In this document: piece after piece, positions 1 through 8,367 of the stretch
Numbering within the stretch: position 1 is the first letter of the stretch
Layout: each line of letters starts with the position of its first letter
Assembly: GCA_003565575.1 (NCBI GenBank)
Contig: PXBV01000015.1
Span: 1-20,449 of the forward strand
Length of the DNA: 20,449 nucleotides
Origin: Psychroflexus sp.
GTDB taxonomy: Bacteria; Bacteroidota; Bacteroidia; Flavobacteriales; Flavobacteriaceae
Direction of reading: 5' to 3'
Translations under genes and position numbers: made by a program
The notes under the pieces: model-generated
Databases searched by the model: none
The model's input: only the letters and a program-made list of their open reading frames with translations
What the model was told of the DNA's origin: nothing

Positions 1-569
1 AGTTCAATTTCTTTTTTTAAAGCTTTTTTTGTCTTAGACTCTGCTAACTTTCGTTTTTTGATTTCAATTTCCAATTGAGAATTCAAGCTTTGCAGTTTTT
101 GGATGGTGGTTTTGAGTTCATCTGTGCGTTGTTCAATTTTAGACTCTAGACCATGGTTGAGTTCTTCTATCTCTTTTTGTTGTCTCTTCCTTTCGGAGAT
201 GTCACTAATAAGTGACATTACATAAGTTTTACCTTCATATTTAAATGGATTGAGACCAGCTTCAACAGGAAATACGTCTCCATTTTTTTTTAATCCGTAG
301 AGATTTCTCCCGTGTCCCATCTGTCGCTTTTCAGACTCATCTATAAACGTATTCACATATTTATGGTGATTTGGTCTGTAATTTTTAGGGATGAGAATAT
401 CAAGATGTTTTCCAAGTAATTCATTTTTTTCATAACCAAACATAGCTTCAGAGGAAGAGTTCACTTCAACGATGTGTTGACTCTCATCCACTACAATAAT
501 GCCTTCAGAAATACCTTCAAAAAGCAAAGAAAAAATTTTGGTATTTTTTTGAAAATCTGTGTTGCTCAA
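1..569 (-). CDS. PAS-domain sensor histidine kinase, 5' part only (cut by window edge)
   Basis: Reading the minus strand from a TTG at 569-567 gives 189 codons that run off the window without a stop. Residues about 13-127 form a PAS domain (GIIVVDE, an MFGYEKNELLGK segment, a KKNGDVFPVEAGLNPF segment, then the S-box end SLISDISERK). From about 128 onward comes a charged, heptad-like coiled coil (EIEELNHGLESKIEQRTDELK) of the kind that links PAS to a HisKA/HATPase core. That core is inferred, since it lies outside the window. The start is TTG because the frame has no ATG before the PAS domain and the next upstream codon block ends in the stop of the outer-membrane protein gene (585-587), which is in the same frame 15 bases earlier. 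Related flavobacterial proteins as I recall them begin with a very similar sequence. It is probably cotranscribed with the upstream gene. The signal sensed is unknown. Confidence 0.85.
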   Translation of the reverse strand, partial: MSNTDFQKNTKIFSLLFEGISEGIIVVDESQHIVEVNSSSEAMFGYEKNELLGKHLDILIPKNYRPNHHKYVNTFIDESEKRQMGHGRNLYGLKKNGDVFPVEAGLNPFKYEGKTYVMSLISDISERKRQQKEIEELNHGLESKIEQRTDELKTTIQKLQSLNSQLEIEIKKRKLAESKTKKALKKEIE

Positions 570-584
570 GACAATTCTGTTAAA

Positions 585-1112
585 TTAAAATCTGTAGCCT
601 ACGTTAAGCCCAGCTCTAAGAACAAAGTCAAAATTTCTACTAGAATTAAATTCATTAAACAAATTCCGGCCACCGCCTATAAAAGCTTCCAAGACTACAC
701 CACCACTGGAGACCAATTTATAACCTCCACTTAGACCTAGTGCTAGGTCCGTTACATTTTCTCGGTTGGTGCCTTCTCCGTTTTCTGCTGGTAGAGAATC
801 CCTAACGTTATTTAAATTGGTGAAGGCTTCTCCAAAAAATCCATCTGCATAACCATCTCCAAAGTAAAATCGGTAATATCCTGTTAGGTTATAATTGATG
901 TTCCACTTGATGTAATCATCAAAAGGAATCATGAGATTTACGCCTACACCAGATTCTTGGCTGATGAGATGTTCATAAGAAACATCAAAATTACCAAGGA
1001 TTAAGTAAGCTAAATTGAGTTTAGGTTCATGAAATTCTGTTCTAGACCCATTTGACTGAGCAAACAAGTTGATAGAGCCTAAACATACGAGGAGAATGCA
1101 TAATTTTTTCAT
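585..1112 (-). CDS. Small outer-membrane beta-barrel protein, hypothetical
   Basis: A 175-residue protein with a clear Sec signal peptide (MKK followed by a hydrophobic stretch, cleavage expected after the AQ near residue 19). The rest consists of alternating hydrophobic/polar strands with many Gly and Tyr residues (YEHLI, GYYRFYFGDG, GLSGGYKL, VLEAFIGGG) and a C-terminal aromatic residue in GLNVGYRF. This is the look of a small 8-strand-type outer-membrane barrel resembling the DUF3575 group; I cannot assign a specific family. I chose the ATG at 1112 over the in-frame TTG at 1130, because that TTG is the end of a TATATTTG promoter element (1135-1128) and the signal peptide starts naturally at MKK. 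The stop is 15 bases ahead of, and in the same frame as, the PAS kinase start, so the two genes are likely one operon. Substrate or partner: unknown. Confidence 0.8.
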   Translation of the reverse strand: MKKLCILLVCLGSINLFAQSNGSRTEFHEPKLNLAYLILGNFDVSYEHLISQESGVGVNLMIPFDDYIKWNINYNLTGYYRFYFGDGYADGFFGEAFTNLNNVRDSLPAENGEGTNRENVTDLALGLSGGYKLVSSGGVVLEAFIGGGRNLFNEFNSSRNFDFVLRAGLNVGYRF

Positions 1113-1127
1113 AGATTTTGTTTTTAG

Positions 1128-1135
1128 CAAATATA
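1128..1135 (-). promoter_or_regulatory. Bacteroidota -7 promoter element for the small outer-membrane protein
   Basis: On the minus strand the bases read TATATTTG, an exact match to the Bacteroidota -7 consensus TAnnTTTG. The expected transcription start would lie about 6-8 bases downstream, giving a leader of roughly 10 bases before the ATG at 1112. A T-rich stretch sits at about the right distance upstream, but there is no clean TTTG at -33. A second TAnnTTTG match (TAAATTTG) lies on the minus strand at 1198-1191. Confidence 0.5.
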
Positions 1136-1170
1136 AGTTTTCCGCTTAAGTTTAAAAACACTAGGTTGAA

Positions 1171-2100
1171 ATGAATTGCTTATTTTTGTACAAATTTAAA
1201 TTTAAAATTATCGAAAACGTACATAAATCAGGATTTGTCAATATCATTGGAAATCCAAATGTTGGAAAATCTACTTTGATGAATGCTTTTGTGGGAGAAA
1301 AGCTTTCCATAATTACAAATAAAGCCCAAACCACAAGGCACAGGATTTTAGGCATCGTCAATGGCGAAGATTTTCAAATGGTTTTTAGTGACACGCCAGG
1401 TATTTTAAAACCTGCTTACGAGTTGCAACATTCTATGATGGATTTTGTAAAGTCAGCTTTTCAAGATGCAGATGTTTTGCTTTATCTAGTGGAATTGGGT
1501 GAGAAAGCACTCAAGGATGAAGCTTTTTTTAAAAAGCTACAACATACAGAAATTCCTGTTTTATTGCTATTAAATAAAATAGACAAAGGCCATGAAGAAC
1601 TGCTTTTAGAGCAACAAAAACACTGGCAAGAGCAATTGCCAAAAGCAGAAATATTTGCCATTTCTGCGCTTCAGAATTTTGGTGTTCCTGAAGTTTTTAA
1701 TCGGATTTTAGAACTTTTACCTGAATCTCCTCCATTTTATCCAAAGGACCAACTTACAGATAAGCCAGAGCGCTTTTTTGTGAATGAAAAAATCAGAGAG
1801 AAAATATTAATGCACTACAAAAAGGAAATTCCTTACAGTGTTGAAATTGAAACAGAAAGCTTTGAAGAAACGGAGTCTATTATACGGATACGAAGTATAA
1901 TTATGGTAGAAAGAGAGTCGCAAAAGGCGATTATCTTAGGCCATAAGGGCGCGGCCATAAAGCGAGTAGGGACAGAGGCTAGAAAAGACTTGGAGAAATT
2001 TTTTGATAAAAAAATACATCTAGAAACCTACGTGAAAGTCAATAAAGATTGGCGGAGTGACCCCAAGCAGCTCAAACGTTTTGGCTATGATCAGAATTAA
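1171..2100 (+). CDS. era: GTPase Era, ribosome small-subunit assembly
   Basis: Era binds 16S rRNA near its 3' end and helps mature the 30S subunit at the membrane/cytosol interface. Counting from the ATG at 1171, the GTPase motifs are G1 GNPNVGKST (27-35), G3 DTPG (74-77) and G4 NKID (135-138). The C-terminal KH domain carries AIILGHKGAAIKRVG around residues 253-267 and ends in the usual KDWRSDPKQLKRFGY region. The length is 309 residues. The start is doubtful. The only in-frame ATG adds about 17 residues (Cys, Leu and Lys/Phe-rich) that Era proteins normally lack, and a TATTTTTG promoter-like element lies downstream of it at 1181-1188. Conserved Era sequence begins near HKSGFVNIIG. The gene stop shares the palindrome TTAA (2097-2100) with the stop of the convergent minus-strand gene. 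Function is certain; the N-terminus is not. Confidence 0.96.
   Translation: MNCLFLYKFKFKIIENVHKSGFVNIIGNPNVGKSTLMNAFVGEKLSIITNKAQTTRHRILGIVNGEDFQMVFSDTPGILKPAYELQHSMMDFVKSAFQDADVLLYLVELGEKALKDEAFFKKLQHTEIPVLLLLNKIDKGHEELLLEQQKHWQEQLPKAEIFAISALQNFGVPEVFNRILELLPESPPFYPKDQLTDKPERFFVNEKIREKILMHYKKEIPYSVEIETESFEETESIIRIRSIIMVERESQKAIILGHKGAAIKRVGTEARKDLEKFFDKKIHLETYVKVNKDWRSDPKQLKRFGYDQN
1181..1188 (+). promoter_or_regulatory. Possible -7 promoter element for era
   Basis: TATTTTTG matches TAnnTTTG. It lies inside the first codons of the only ATG-initiated era reading frame, so if it is used the ATG at 1171 would not be transcribed. No convincing -33 TTTG is seen 17-20 bases upstream (a TTG at 1166-1168 is too close), so this rests on the -7 motif alone. 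Confidence 0.35.
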
Positions 2101-2606
2101 CTAAGGCACTTGCTTAATGCGTTCAATAATTCTTTGGATTGTGGAGCTGCTTTTTCTCTGTTTTTTCTAGCAAATAAATATAGACTTATCCAACATATAG
2201 CGATGATGCCCATTAAAACATAGGTAAGTATGTTGGACGTTCCTAGTGTAATATTGGTATAATACCAAACCAGTAAACCAATAAAAGACAGTGCCAAGAA
2301 AAAATGGATGAACATAAACATGGTCCATAAATTAGGATCTGGACCAAACGTGCAATACAATATAGTTAAACTTTCTTTCTTTTCTACTTCCAGGTGTAAA
2401 CGTGGGGAGTAATATGTTTTCTTAGCTTCTGAGATAGAAAGCCAAATGTGATCATCTAGCTGTTTGAAGTTGATGTTGTCAAACTTTTGCTTTTTAAAAT
2501 ATTCCGCTACATCATTGGCAAAATTTTCATTTTCAACTTCAACCTTAAAGCTAGGTTTAAGTTGGAGTTGATCATTTAGTTCATCTATGCTTACTAGTTT
2601 TGACAT
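2097..2606 (-). CDS. Hypothetical membrane protein with two transmembrane helices
   Basis: A 169-residue protein I cannot place in a named family. The N-terminal 90 residues are soluble and mixed alpha/beta, ending in CTFGPDPNLW. Two hydrophobic helices follow at about 94-115 and 125-146, then a short basic/polar cytosolic tail. There is no signal peptide, so the N-terminal domain is most likely cytoplasmic. It is downstream of the SIMPL-domain gene in the same orientation with a 42-base gap and may be cotranscribed. A purine-rich AAGGGAGG lies at 2628-2621, 14 bases before the ATG. This resembles a Shine-Dalgarno sequence but is rather far from the start for that role, and such sites are rarely needed in Bacteroidota. 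Its stop overlaps the era stop through a shared TTAA. No function is proposed. Confidence 0.75.
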   Translation of the reverse strand: MSKLVSIDELNDQLQLKPSFKVEVENENFANDVAEYFKKQKFDNINFKQLDDHIWLSISEAKKTYYSPRLHLEVEKKESLTILYCTFGPDPNLWTMFMFIHFFLALSFIGLLVWYYTNITLGTSNILTYVLMGIIAICWISLYLFARKNREKAAPQSKELLNALSKCLS

Positions 2607-2648
2607 AAGTTTGAGAATTACCTCCCTTGCAAGAAGTAATATGGTAGT

Positions 2649-3380
2649 TTACTTTACTTTATAATCAAGCTTCATGGTAATGGAAGCGGTTTTATGTTTT
2701 GAAGAGGTGTTATAAGTTCCACCCCAAGAGTAATCTTCATTAGAGTTTTGTCCTGTAATTTGAAAAACGCCCATGTTGGCTGTAATGAGTTGTCCAAGCT
2801 TAGCACCAGAATGATTTGCTATTTTATGTGCACGTGCATAGGCATCTTCTGTGGCCATAGATATCATCTCTAGTTTGAGGTCTGTTAATTTTGTATAATA
2901 ATAACGTGGTGCAAGCGAGTACAACTGAACGCCTTGATTAAGAAGCTCTGTGATTTCTCTAGAAACCTTTTCAGTATTCTCTACATTTTTTGAGTCAATT
3001 TGTAAAGATTGAGATAAACTGTAGCCTAAAAACTCTTCTCCAGCATACTTGCCATCTTGTGTGTATTTTGGCCTCGTGTTTTTGCGAGTACTCACAGCTT
3101 TAAATACTAGTTCGCTTTCAGTTATTCCTTTGTCATTTAGGTAGTTGGATATTAGGATTTTGTCCTTTTCAAGTTGTTTATAGGCTTGCTTTAAATCATA
3201 ATTTTCTGTAGAGAATGAGCCTTCCCAAACGATAAGGTCTGAGGTAAAGTCTTTAGAACCCAAGCCTGTAACCGAGATTTTTCCATCTGCAGCATTTCTA
3301 TTTTTAAAACCTTGGCTTAACACAATAGAAGAGATAACAATAGCAAGGCTAAAAACTATGGCAGCTAAATGTTCTTTCAT
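2649..3380 (-). CDS. SIMPL-domain (DUF541) envelope protein
   Basis: A 243-residue protein with an N-terminal hydrophobic segment at about residues 5-23 (signal anchor or signal peptide), followed by a SIMPL/DUF541 domain. Visible hallmarks are the opening ISVTGLGSKDF with a WEGSFS strand, the central ELVFKAVSTRKN block, the LGYSLSQSLQI strand, and the C-terminal half MISMATEDAYARAHKIANHSGAKLGQL, which is the usual 'A...A...A..LGA.LG' region of the family. SIMPL proteins are periplasmic or envelope-exposed. Their biochemical role is not settled; some bacterial members are linked to oxidative-stress tolerance. It is divergent from der, whose promoter lies in the 163-base gap between them. I see no clear promoter for this gene itself. 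Confidence 0.88.
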   Translation of the reverse strand: MKEHLAAIVFSLAIVISSIVLSQGFKNRNAADGKISVTGLGSKDFTSDLIVWEGSFSTENYDLKQAYKQLEKDKILISNYLNDKGITESELVFKAVSTRKNTRPKYTQDGKYAGEEFLGYSLSQSLQIDSKNVENTEKVSREITELLNQGVQLYSLAPRYYYTKLTDLKLEMISMATEDAYARAHKIANHSGAKLGQLITANMGVFQITGQNSNEDYSWGGTYNTSSKHKTASITMKLDYKVK

Positions 3381-3494
3381 AAAATCAATTTTTTATAAAA
3401 ATAATACAAAACTGGATAGTAAAACTCCCTTTTTTAAATGTTTTTTAAGTCCAACTAAGATAGAATTGATAAAGCATCTTTATAACTTAAGTAG

Positions 3495-3522
3495 TTTAAC
3501 AAATTAATATAACTTACCTTTG
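3495..3522 (+). promoter_or_regulatory. Bacteroidota promoter upstream of der
   Basis: TACCTTTG at 3515-3522 is an exact TAnnTTTG -7 element and is followed by CA, as is common in this phylum. TTTA at 3495-3498 occupies the -33 position with a 16-base spacer. The expected start of transcription near 3529 leaves about a 15-base leader before the der ATG at 3544. Confidence 0.65.
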
Positions 3523-3543
3523 CAAATTATTTAAAATTCAAAA

Positions 3544-4848
3544 ATGAATAGTATTGTAGCCGTGGTAGGTAGACCTAATGTGGGTAAATCTACACTTTTT
3601 AATAGGATGATAAAGCGCAGAGAAGCCATTGTGGATTCTGTAAGTGGTGTTACTAGAGATAGACATTATGGTAAATCTGACTGGAATGGAAGGGAATTTA
3701 CATTAATAGATACAGGCGGTTATGTCATTGGAAGTGATGATGTCTTTGAAAAAGAAATAGATAAGCAAGTGGAGTTGGCTATTGATGAAGCAGATGTTAT
3801 TGTGTTTGTAGTTGATGTTGTTACTGGAATCACGCCTATGGATGAAGATGTTGCTAAATTGCTTCGCCGAGTGAATAAACCGGTGGTGCTTTGTGTAAAT
3901 AAAGTGGATTCCAATAAAAATAGAACCGATGCGCTTGAGTTTTATAACCTAGGTCTTGGAGACTACTATACCATCTCAGCTACAAGCGGTAGCGGTACTG
4001 GTGAGCTTTTGGATGCCATTGTAGAAAAGCTGCCTGAGCGTGAGCTTGAAATTGAAGAAGACTTACCAAAATTCGCCATAGTTGGTCGGCCTAATGCTGG
4101 GAAATCTTCATTTATAAATGCATTGTTGGGAGAAGATCGGTATATTGTGACGGATATTGCTGGAACTACCAGAGATTCTATAGATACACGTTATAACCGG
4201 TTTGGGTTCGATTTTAAACTGGTAGATACCGCAGGCATCCGAAGAAAAGCAAAGGTTAAAGAAGACCTTGAGTTTTACTCGGTGATGCGAAGCGTAAGAG
4301 CTATAGAAAATGCAGACGTCTGCCTTTTAGTTTTAGATGCATCTCGCGGTTTTGAAGGACAAGACCAAAGTATTTTTTGGCTAGCAGAGAAAAACAGAAA
4401 AGGCGTTGTGATTTTGGTGAATAAATGGGATTTGGTTGAAAAGGAGACCAATACCATGAAGGAATTTGAAGCCAAAATTCGACAAGAAATCTCTCCTTTT
4501 TTGGATGTTCCTATTGTATTTATATCGGTTTTGAATAAGCAACGAATATTCAAAGCCATAGAAACTGCTGTAGAGGTGTATAAGTCCAGAAGCAACAGGA
4601 TAAAAACACGAGAACTCAATGATGTTTTATTGCCTATTATAGCAGAAAACCCACCGCCCGCCATAAAAGGCAAATACGTTAAAATCAAATTTATTACGCA
4701 ATTGCCAACCCCACAACCACAATTTGCATTTTTTTGTAACCTGCCTCAATACGTTAAAGAACCTTATAAACGCTTTTTAGAAAATCAATTAAGGCAAAAA
4801 TTCAATTTTACGGGCGTGCCTATTTCGATATACATGAGAAAGAAGTAA
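3544..4848 (+). CDS. der: GTPase Der (EngA), 50S ribosome assembly
   Basis: Der is a tandem-GTPase essential for late 50S subunit assembly. The 434-residue length is normal. First G domain: GRPNVGKST (9-17), DTGG (56-59) and NKVD (119-122). Second G domain: GRPNAGKSS (181-189), DTAG (228-231) and NKWD (293-296). The C-terminal KH-like domain follows from about 350 and contains PPPAIKGKYVKIKF and a conserved YVKEPYKRFLENQLRQKF stretch, ending GVPISIYMRKK. The ATG start places the P-loop nine residues in, as in other Der proteins, and sits just behind a good promoter. The gene stands alone on its strand; a run of nine Ts (4850-4858) and AT-rich palindromic sequence follow the stop. All motifs are intact. 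Confidence 0.98.
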   Translation: MNSIVAVVGRPNVGKSTLFNRMIKRREAIVDSVSGVTRDRHYGKSDWNGREFTLIDTGGYVIGSDDVFEKEIDKQVELAIDEADVIVFVVDVVTGITPMDEDVAKLLRRVNKPVVLCVNKVDSNKNRTDALEFYNLGLGDYYTISATSGSGTGELLDAIVEKLPERELEIEEDLPKFAIVGRPNAGKSSFINALLGEDRYIVTDIAGTTRDSIDTRYNRFGFDFKLVDTAGIRRKAKVKEDLEFYSVMRSVRAIENADVCLLVLDASRGFEGQDQSIFWLAEKNRKGVVILVNKWDLVEKETNTMKEFEAKIRQEISPFLDVPIVFISVLNKQRIFKAIETAVEVYKSRSNRIKTRELNDVLLPIIAENPPPAIKGKYVKIKFITQLPTPQPQFAFFCNLPQYVKEPYKRFLENQLRQKFNFTGVPISIYMRKK

Positions 4849-4931
4849 ATTTTTTTTTACAAAAATTTAAATTTTGAATTATACATAATCAGTGTAATGT
4901 AGTCTTAGGGTTGTTAATATCCAATCCAACG

Positions 4932-7700
4932 ATGAGTAAAGTTGTATTAGTACCTGTTTTTATTCTTTTGTTCTGTAACGCATTCTCACAAGAATTTTTA
5001 GTGAAAGGTCAAGTGGTGGATGCGCTTACAAATGAAAAATTAAGTTCCGCTACCGTATTTGTGGAGTCTTTGCAAGATTCTACTTTGCTAAATTATACCA
5101 TCAGCAACAGTACTGGAGAGTTCGAGCTTTTGTTTAAAACTAAAGAAGAACAAGCCAAACTAAGTATAAGTTATGTAGGCAAACTTCCGTTTGTTCAACG
5201 TTTACCCCTTACAACCCCTTCAATAGAATTAGGTGTATTAAAGTTAGAAGATCTTACAGATAATTTGGACGAGGTTCTAGTCAATGTGGACCGTTCTCCC
5301 ATAACCATCAAAAGAGATACTCTAGAGTTTAATGCTGCCTCTTTTAAAACCAGGCCTGATGCTAATCTGGAAGATACCTTAAAGCAACTGCCGGGTGTTG
5401 AAGTAGATGCCTCTGGAAATATTACCGTAAATGGTTCACCAGTACAAAGAATTCTTGTGAATGGACGTGAGTTTTTTGGTAATGATCCCAAAATTGCTAC
5501 TAAAAATTTACCAAAAGATATTATTAATAAAATCCAAGTTGTCGACACCAAAACTCAATCACAAGAATTTACAGGTGAAGAAGGAGACTCAGAAAATAAA
5601 ACCATAAACATTACCATAGACAAAGAAAAAAATAGAGGCTTCTTCTCAAGAGCTACGCAAGGAGGAGGAACCGATGATAGATATGAAATGAGTGGTATTG
5701 CCAACTATTTTGAAGACGATTTAAGACTCAGTGTGCTAGCAAGTTCCAATAACATTAACAGTAGTGGATTTACTTTTGATGAAGTTTTTGACGCCATGGG
5801 GAGGCGAGCGGCGACTGTGACCGGAGGAAGAGGTGGCAATTTTGGAATAAATGGAGCTAATTCTGGAAACAATACTGGTATCACCAAGTCTGAAACTGCT
5901 GGATTGAATTTTGTCAACGAGTGGGACAAAATCTATGAAGTGTCCTCAGACTATTTTTTTGGGAGCAATAAAACAGATACGCGTACCTCTACTCGGCGAG
6001 AAAATATTTTGCCAGACCGGACATTCTTTACTAACTCTGAACGAAATTCAAGAAGAAATAATGATTCTCACCGAGGGAATGTTAATTTCACTTACAAGCC
6101 AGACACCCTTACCCGAATTAACATTCGTCCATCCATCAATCTTAGCAAAGGCGTTAATCAAAGCTCCAGTATATCAGAATCTTTAAGTGAATCTGGTGAT
6201 CTTATTAACACATCAGAGATTGAAAATAGAAGTGAAAACCTGAACTTTAATTTCAACAATACGCTTTCGGTCACCAGAAAATTTGGAAGTAGAGGAGCGT
6301 TCTTAGATGTTTCCCTAGATAATGATAACAACAAAAGTGAAAGCGATAATTTTTTATTTTCCAATCGGCAGACCTTTGGCACTAATGCCGACCTAGAGGA
6401 GCAAGATCAACTTATTTCAGAAAATAGTAATTCTGAAACCTACAAAGTAGCAACTCGCTACCGCTCCGTTATGGCAGATAATTTGTTTTTAGACGTATCG
6501 TATTCCTATGAAATAGAAGCAAGTAAAAATGAAAGAAATGTGTTTGATTTTGATGAAACTACAAATACGTATACCAATTTTAATCAAGACCTGAGTAACG
6601 AATTTGAAGTCAAAGGAGAGACTCACATCCCTAGAGTGGGTTTAAGGTATGAAGGAGACAAACTCAGGACAGGCTTCAATGTAGGCTTATTAAACACTCA
6701 ACTCAAAACGGAAAATTTAATTCAAAATGTCGAGTTTAGAAATGAGTTTAATAACCTATTCACAAGTGCAAATTTGAGGTACGAGTTTCAACGTTCTAAG
6801 CGCATCAATATTAGCTATCGCAATAGTAACAACATTCCTTCCATCCAGCAATTACAACCCGTACCCATTCAAACTGATCCCTTAAACATCATAGAAGGTA
6901 ACCCTAATTTAAATCCATCTTTTAATCAAAACTTAAGGATAAATTTTAATAATTTTGACTTTAGAACCCGCTCTGGCTACGGAGTTTTCTTTAACTATAC
7001 CTACATTACAGACCAAGTTGTTTCAGTGTCCTTTACAGACCTAGACCTCATCAGAAGAACTACGTTTGATAACATTAGTGGTGCCCAAAATGCCAACCTA
7101 AATGTTTATTATAGCAAACAAATTCGTACAGAAAATAAAGCTATTTATAGATTAAGAGGAAACATTTCTGGTCAATACGAAAAGAATTTAGGATTTACCA
7201 ACGGCGTACAATTTCAAAGTGAAAATTACGTAGTGTCACCAAACTTAAGCTTAACCTACGAGAAAGATCAAACGTTAACCCTCACTCCAGGCGTAGGTGT
7301 AGATTATAACCTAAGAAATTACAACATCAATTCAAATCGAAACGAAGAATTTACCAACTTAAACTTCTCATTAGCGACAACTACCTATTGGCCAAGACAT
7401 GTGGTTTTTGGCAACGATCTCACTTATTTCAAATTTGGAAATGTAGCTGCAGATTTTAGGTCCTCATCCTTACAATGGAATATGAGTTTAGGTTATCAAT
7501 TTGCTAAAGACGCAGCAACCCTAAAATTTAAAATTTACGACTTATTAGATCAAAATATTGGCACCAGAAGGCAAACAGGAGATGATTTTGTTCAAGACAC
7601 AGATCAACTAATTTTAGAACGTTACTTTATGTTGAGCTTCACTTATAAGTTCAATAAATTTTCAGGAACTCAACCCAACTCCAGAAGAAGGCGTTCCTAA
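4932..7700 (+). CDS. TonB-receptor-like outer-membrane beta-barrel protein
   Basis: A 922-residue outer-membrane protein. Order of parts: signal peptide 1-20 (cleaved after FSQ); carboxypeptidase-regulatory-like beta-sandwich about 22-105 (VKGQVVDALTNEKLSSATVFV); plug-like domain about 130-206 (LKQLPGVEVDASGNITVNG, then VQRILVNGREFFGNDP and NLPKDIINKIQVVD); then a long barrel rich in Asn, Tyr and Arg ending in MLSFTYKF plus a short basic tail. This layout matches the OMP_b-brl_3 group related to TonB-dependent receptors. I see no obvious TonB box and no partner SusD-like gene, so it is not a classic SusC glycan importer; the substrate is unknown. I prefer the ATG at 4932 to an in-frame TTG at 4911, because the signal peptide begins directly there. 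A Gly/Asn-rich insertion lies near residues 291-318. The gene stands alone, with gaps on both sides. Confidence 0.9.
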   Translation: MSKVVLVPVFILLFCNAFSQEFLVKGQVVDALTNEKLSSATVFVESLQDSTLLNYTISNSTGEFELLFKTKEEQAKLSISYVGKLPFVQRLPLTTPSIELGVLKLEDLTDNLDEVLVNVDRSPITIKRDTLEFNAASFKTRPDANLEDTLKQLPGVEVDASGNITVNGSPVQRILVNGREFFGNDPKIATKNLPKDIINKIQVVDTKTQSQEFTGEEGDSENKTINITIDKEKNRGFFSRATQGGGTDDRYEMSGIANYFEDDLRLSVLASSNNINSSGFTFDEVFDAMGRRAATVTGGRGGNFGINGANSGNNTGITKSETAGLNFVNEWDKIYEVSSDYFFGSNKTDTRTSTRRENILPDRTFFTNSERNSRRNNDSHRGNVNFTYKPDTLTRINIRPSINLSKGVNQSSSISESLSESGDLINTSEIENRSENLNFNFNNTLSVTRKFGSRGAFLDVSLDNDNNKSESDNFLFSNRQTFGTNADLEEQDQLISENSNSETYKVATRYRSVMADNLFLDVSYSYEIEASKNERNVFDFDETTNTYTNFNQDLSNEFEVKGETHIPRVGLRYEGDKLRTGFNVGLLNTQLKTENLIQNVEFRNEFNNLFTSANLRYEFQRSKRINISYRNSNNIPSIQQLQPVPIQTDPLNIIEGNPNLNPSFNQNLRINFNNFDFRTRSGYGVFFNYTYITDQVVSVSFTDLDLIRRTTFDNISGAQNANLNVYYSKQIRTENKAIYRLRGNISGQYEKNLGFTNGVQFQSENYVVSPNLSLTYEKDQTLTLTPGVGVDYNLRNYNINSNRNEEFTNLNFSLATTTYWPRHVVFGNDLTYFKFGNVAADFRSSSLQWNMSLGYQFAKDAATLKFKIYDLLDQNIGTRRQTGDDFVQDTDQLILERYFMLSFTYKFNKFSGTQPNSRRRRS

Positions 7701-7799
7701 GCAACATGCTCTCATTTTTAGAATTAACTTTTAAATAGGAGCAATACAGTGACGTATAATAAAGAATTTTGACTATTTTTAAACATTAAATCTAATACT

Positions 7800-8357
7800 A
7801 TGGAAATTCTTATTATCATTGGTGTAATTGTCATTATTGTTATCTGGATAATTGCCATTTATAACAATCTTGTTAACCTACGCAACCGTAGAGAAAATGC
7901 ATTTGCAGATATAGATGTGCAGCTTAAACAAAGACACGACCTCATCCCACAACTGGTCAATGCCGTAAAAGGCTATATGACACATGAGCGCGAAACCTTA
8001 GAGTCGGTTACCAATGCCAGGCGCAATGCCATAAACGCCAGCTCTGTAAATGATAAAATAGCAGCAGAAAAAGAATTAGGCTCTGCACTTCAAGGCCTGA
8101 GTGTTCAAGTAGAAGCCTATCCCGACCTTAAAGCCAATGAGAATTTCATGCAGCTGCAAAACGAAATTTCAGATATCGAAAACAAACTCGCCGCCGTGAG
8201 ACGCTTTTTTAATTCTGCTACACGCGAGCTAAATACAGCCATAGAAAAGTTTCCCAACGTGGTCTTTGCAGGTATGTTTGGCTTCAACCGCCAACCTATG
8301 TTTGATTTAGGCGAAGCCAGAGCAGATTTAGACAAAGCCCCAGACGTAAGCTTCTAA
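7800..8357 (+). CDS. lemA: LemA family membrane protein (paralogue 1)
   Basis: A 185-residue LemA protein. One N-terminal transmembrane helix (about 3-21) is followed by the typical LemA helical core: YNNLVNLRNRRENAFADIDVQLKQRHDLIPQLVNAVKGY is the diagnostic segment, and LQGLSVQVEAYPDLKANENFMQLQ and FNSATRELNTAIEKFPNVVFAGMFGF are the other family signatures. The helical domain is expected to lie outside the inner membrane. The biochemical role of LemA is unresolved; the family often sits next to HtpX-type proteases. Here the M48 protease gene starts 10 bases after the stop, so the pair is an operon. The protein is quite different in sequence from the second LemA at 10824-11423. No clear promoter element was found in the 99-base gap upstream. 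Confidence 0.95.
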   Translation: MEILIIIGVIVIIVIWIIAIYNNLVNLRNRRENAFADIDVQLKQRHDLIPQLVNAVKGYMTHERETLESVTNARRNAINASSVNDKIAAEKELGSALQGLSVQVEAYPDLKANENFMQLQNEISDIENKLAAVRRFFNSATRELNTAIEKFPNVVFAGMFGFNRQPMFDLGEARADLDKAPDVSF

Positions 8358-8367
8358 ACTTTACCAC

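Noticed and set aside
2097..2100. Shared TTAA giving overlapping stops of era and the convergent gene
   Set aside because: A compact arrangement that is common between convergent genes in AT-rich genomes; no special role needed.
2617..2640. ATTAC/GTAAT inverted pair around AAGGGAGG upstream of the 169-residue gene, a possible hidden ribosome site
   Set aside because: The stem is only five AT-rich pairs and the purine run is 14 bases from the ATG; too weak to call a regulatory hairpin.
4850..4875. Run of nine Ts and the palindrome AAAATTTAAATTTT after der
   Set aside because: No GC-containing stem precedes the T run, so it is not a proper intrinsic terminator; simple AT-rich sequence explains it.
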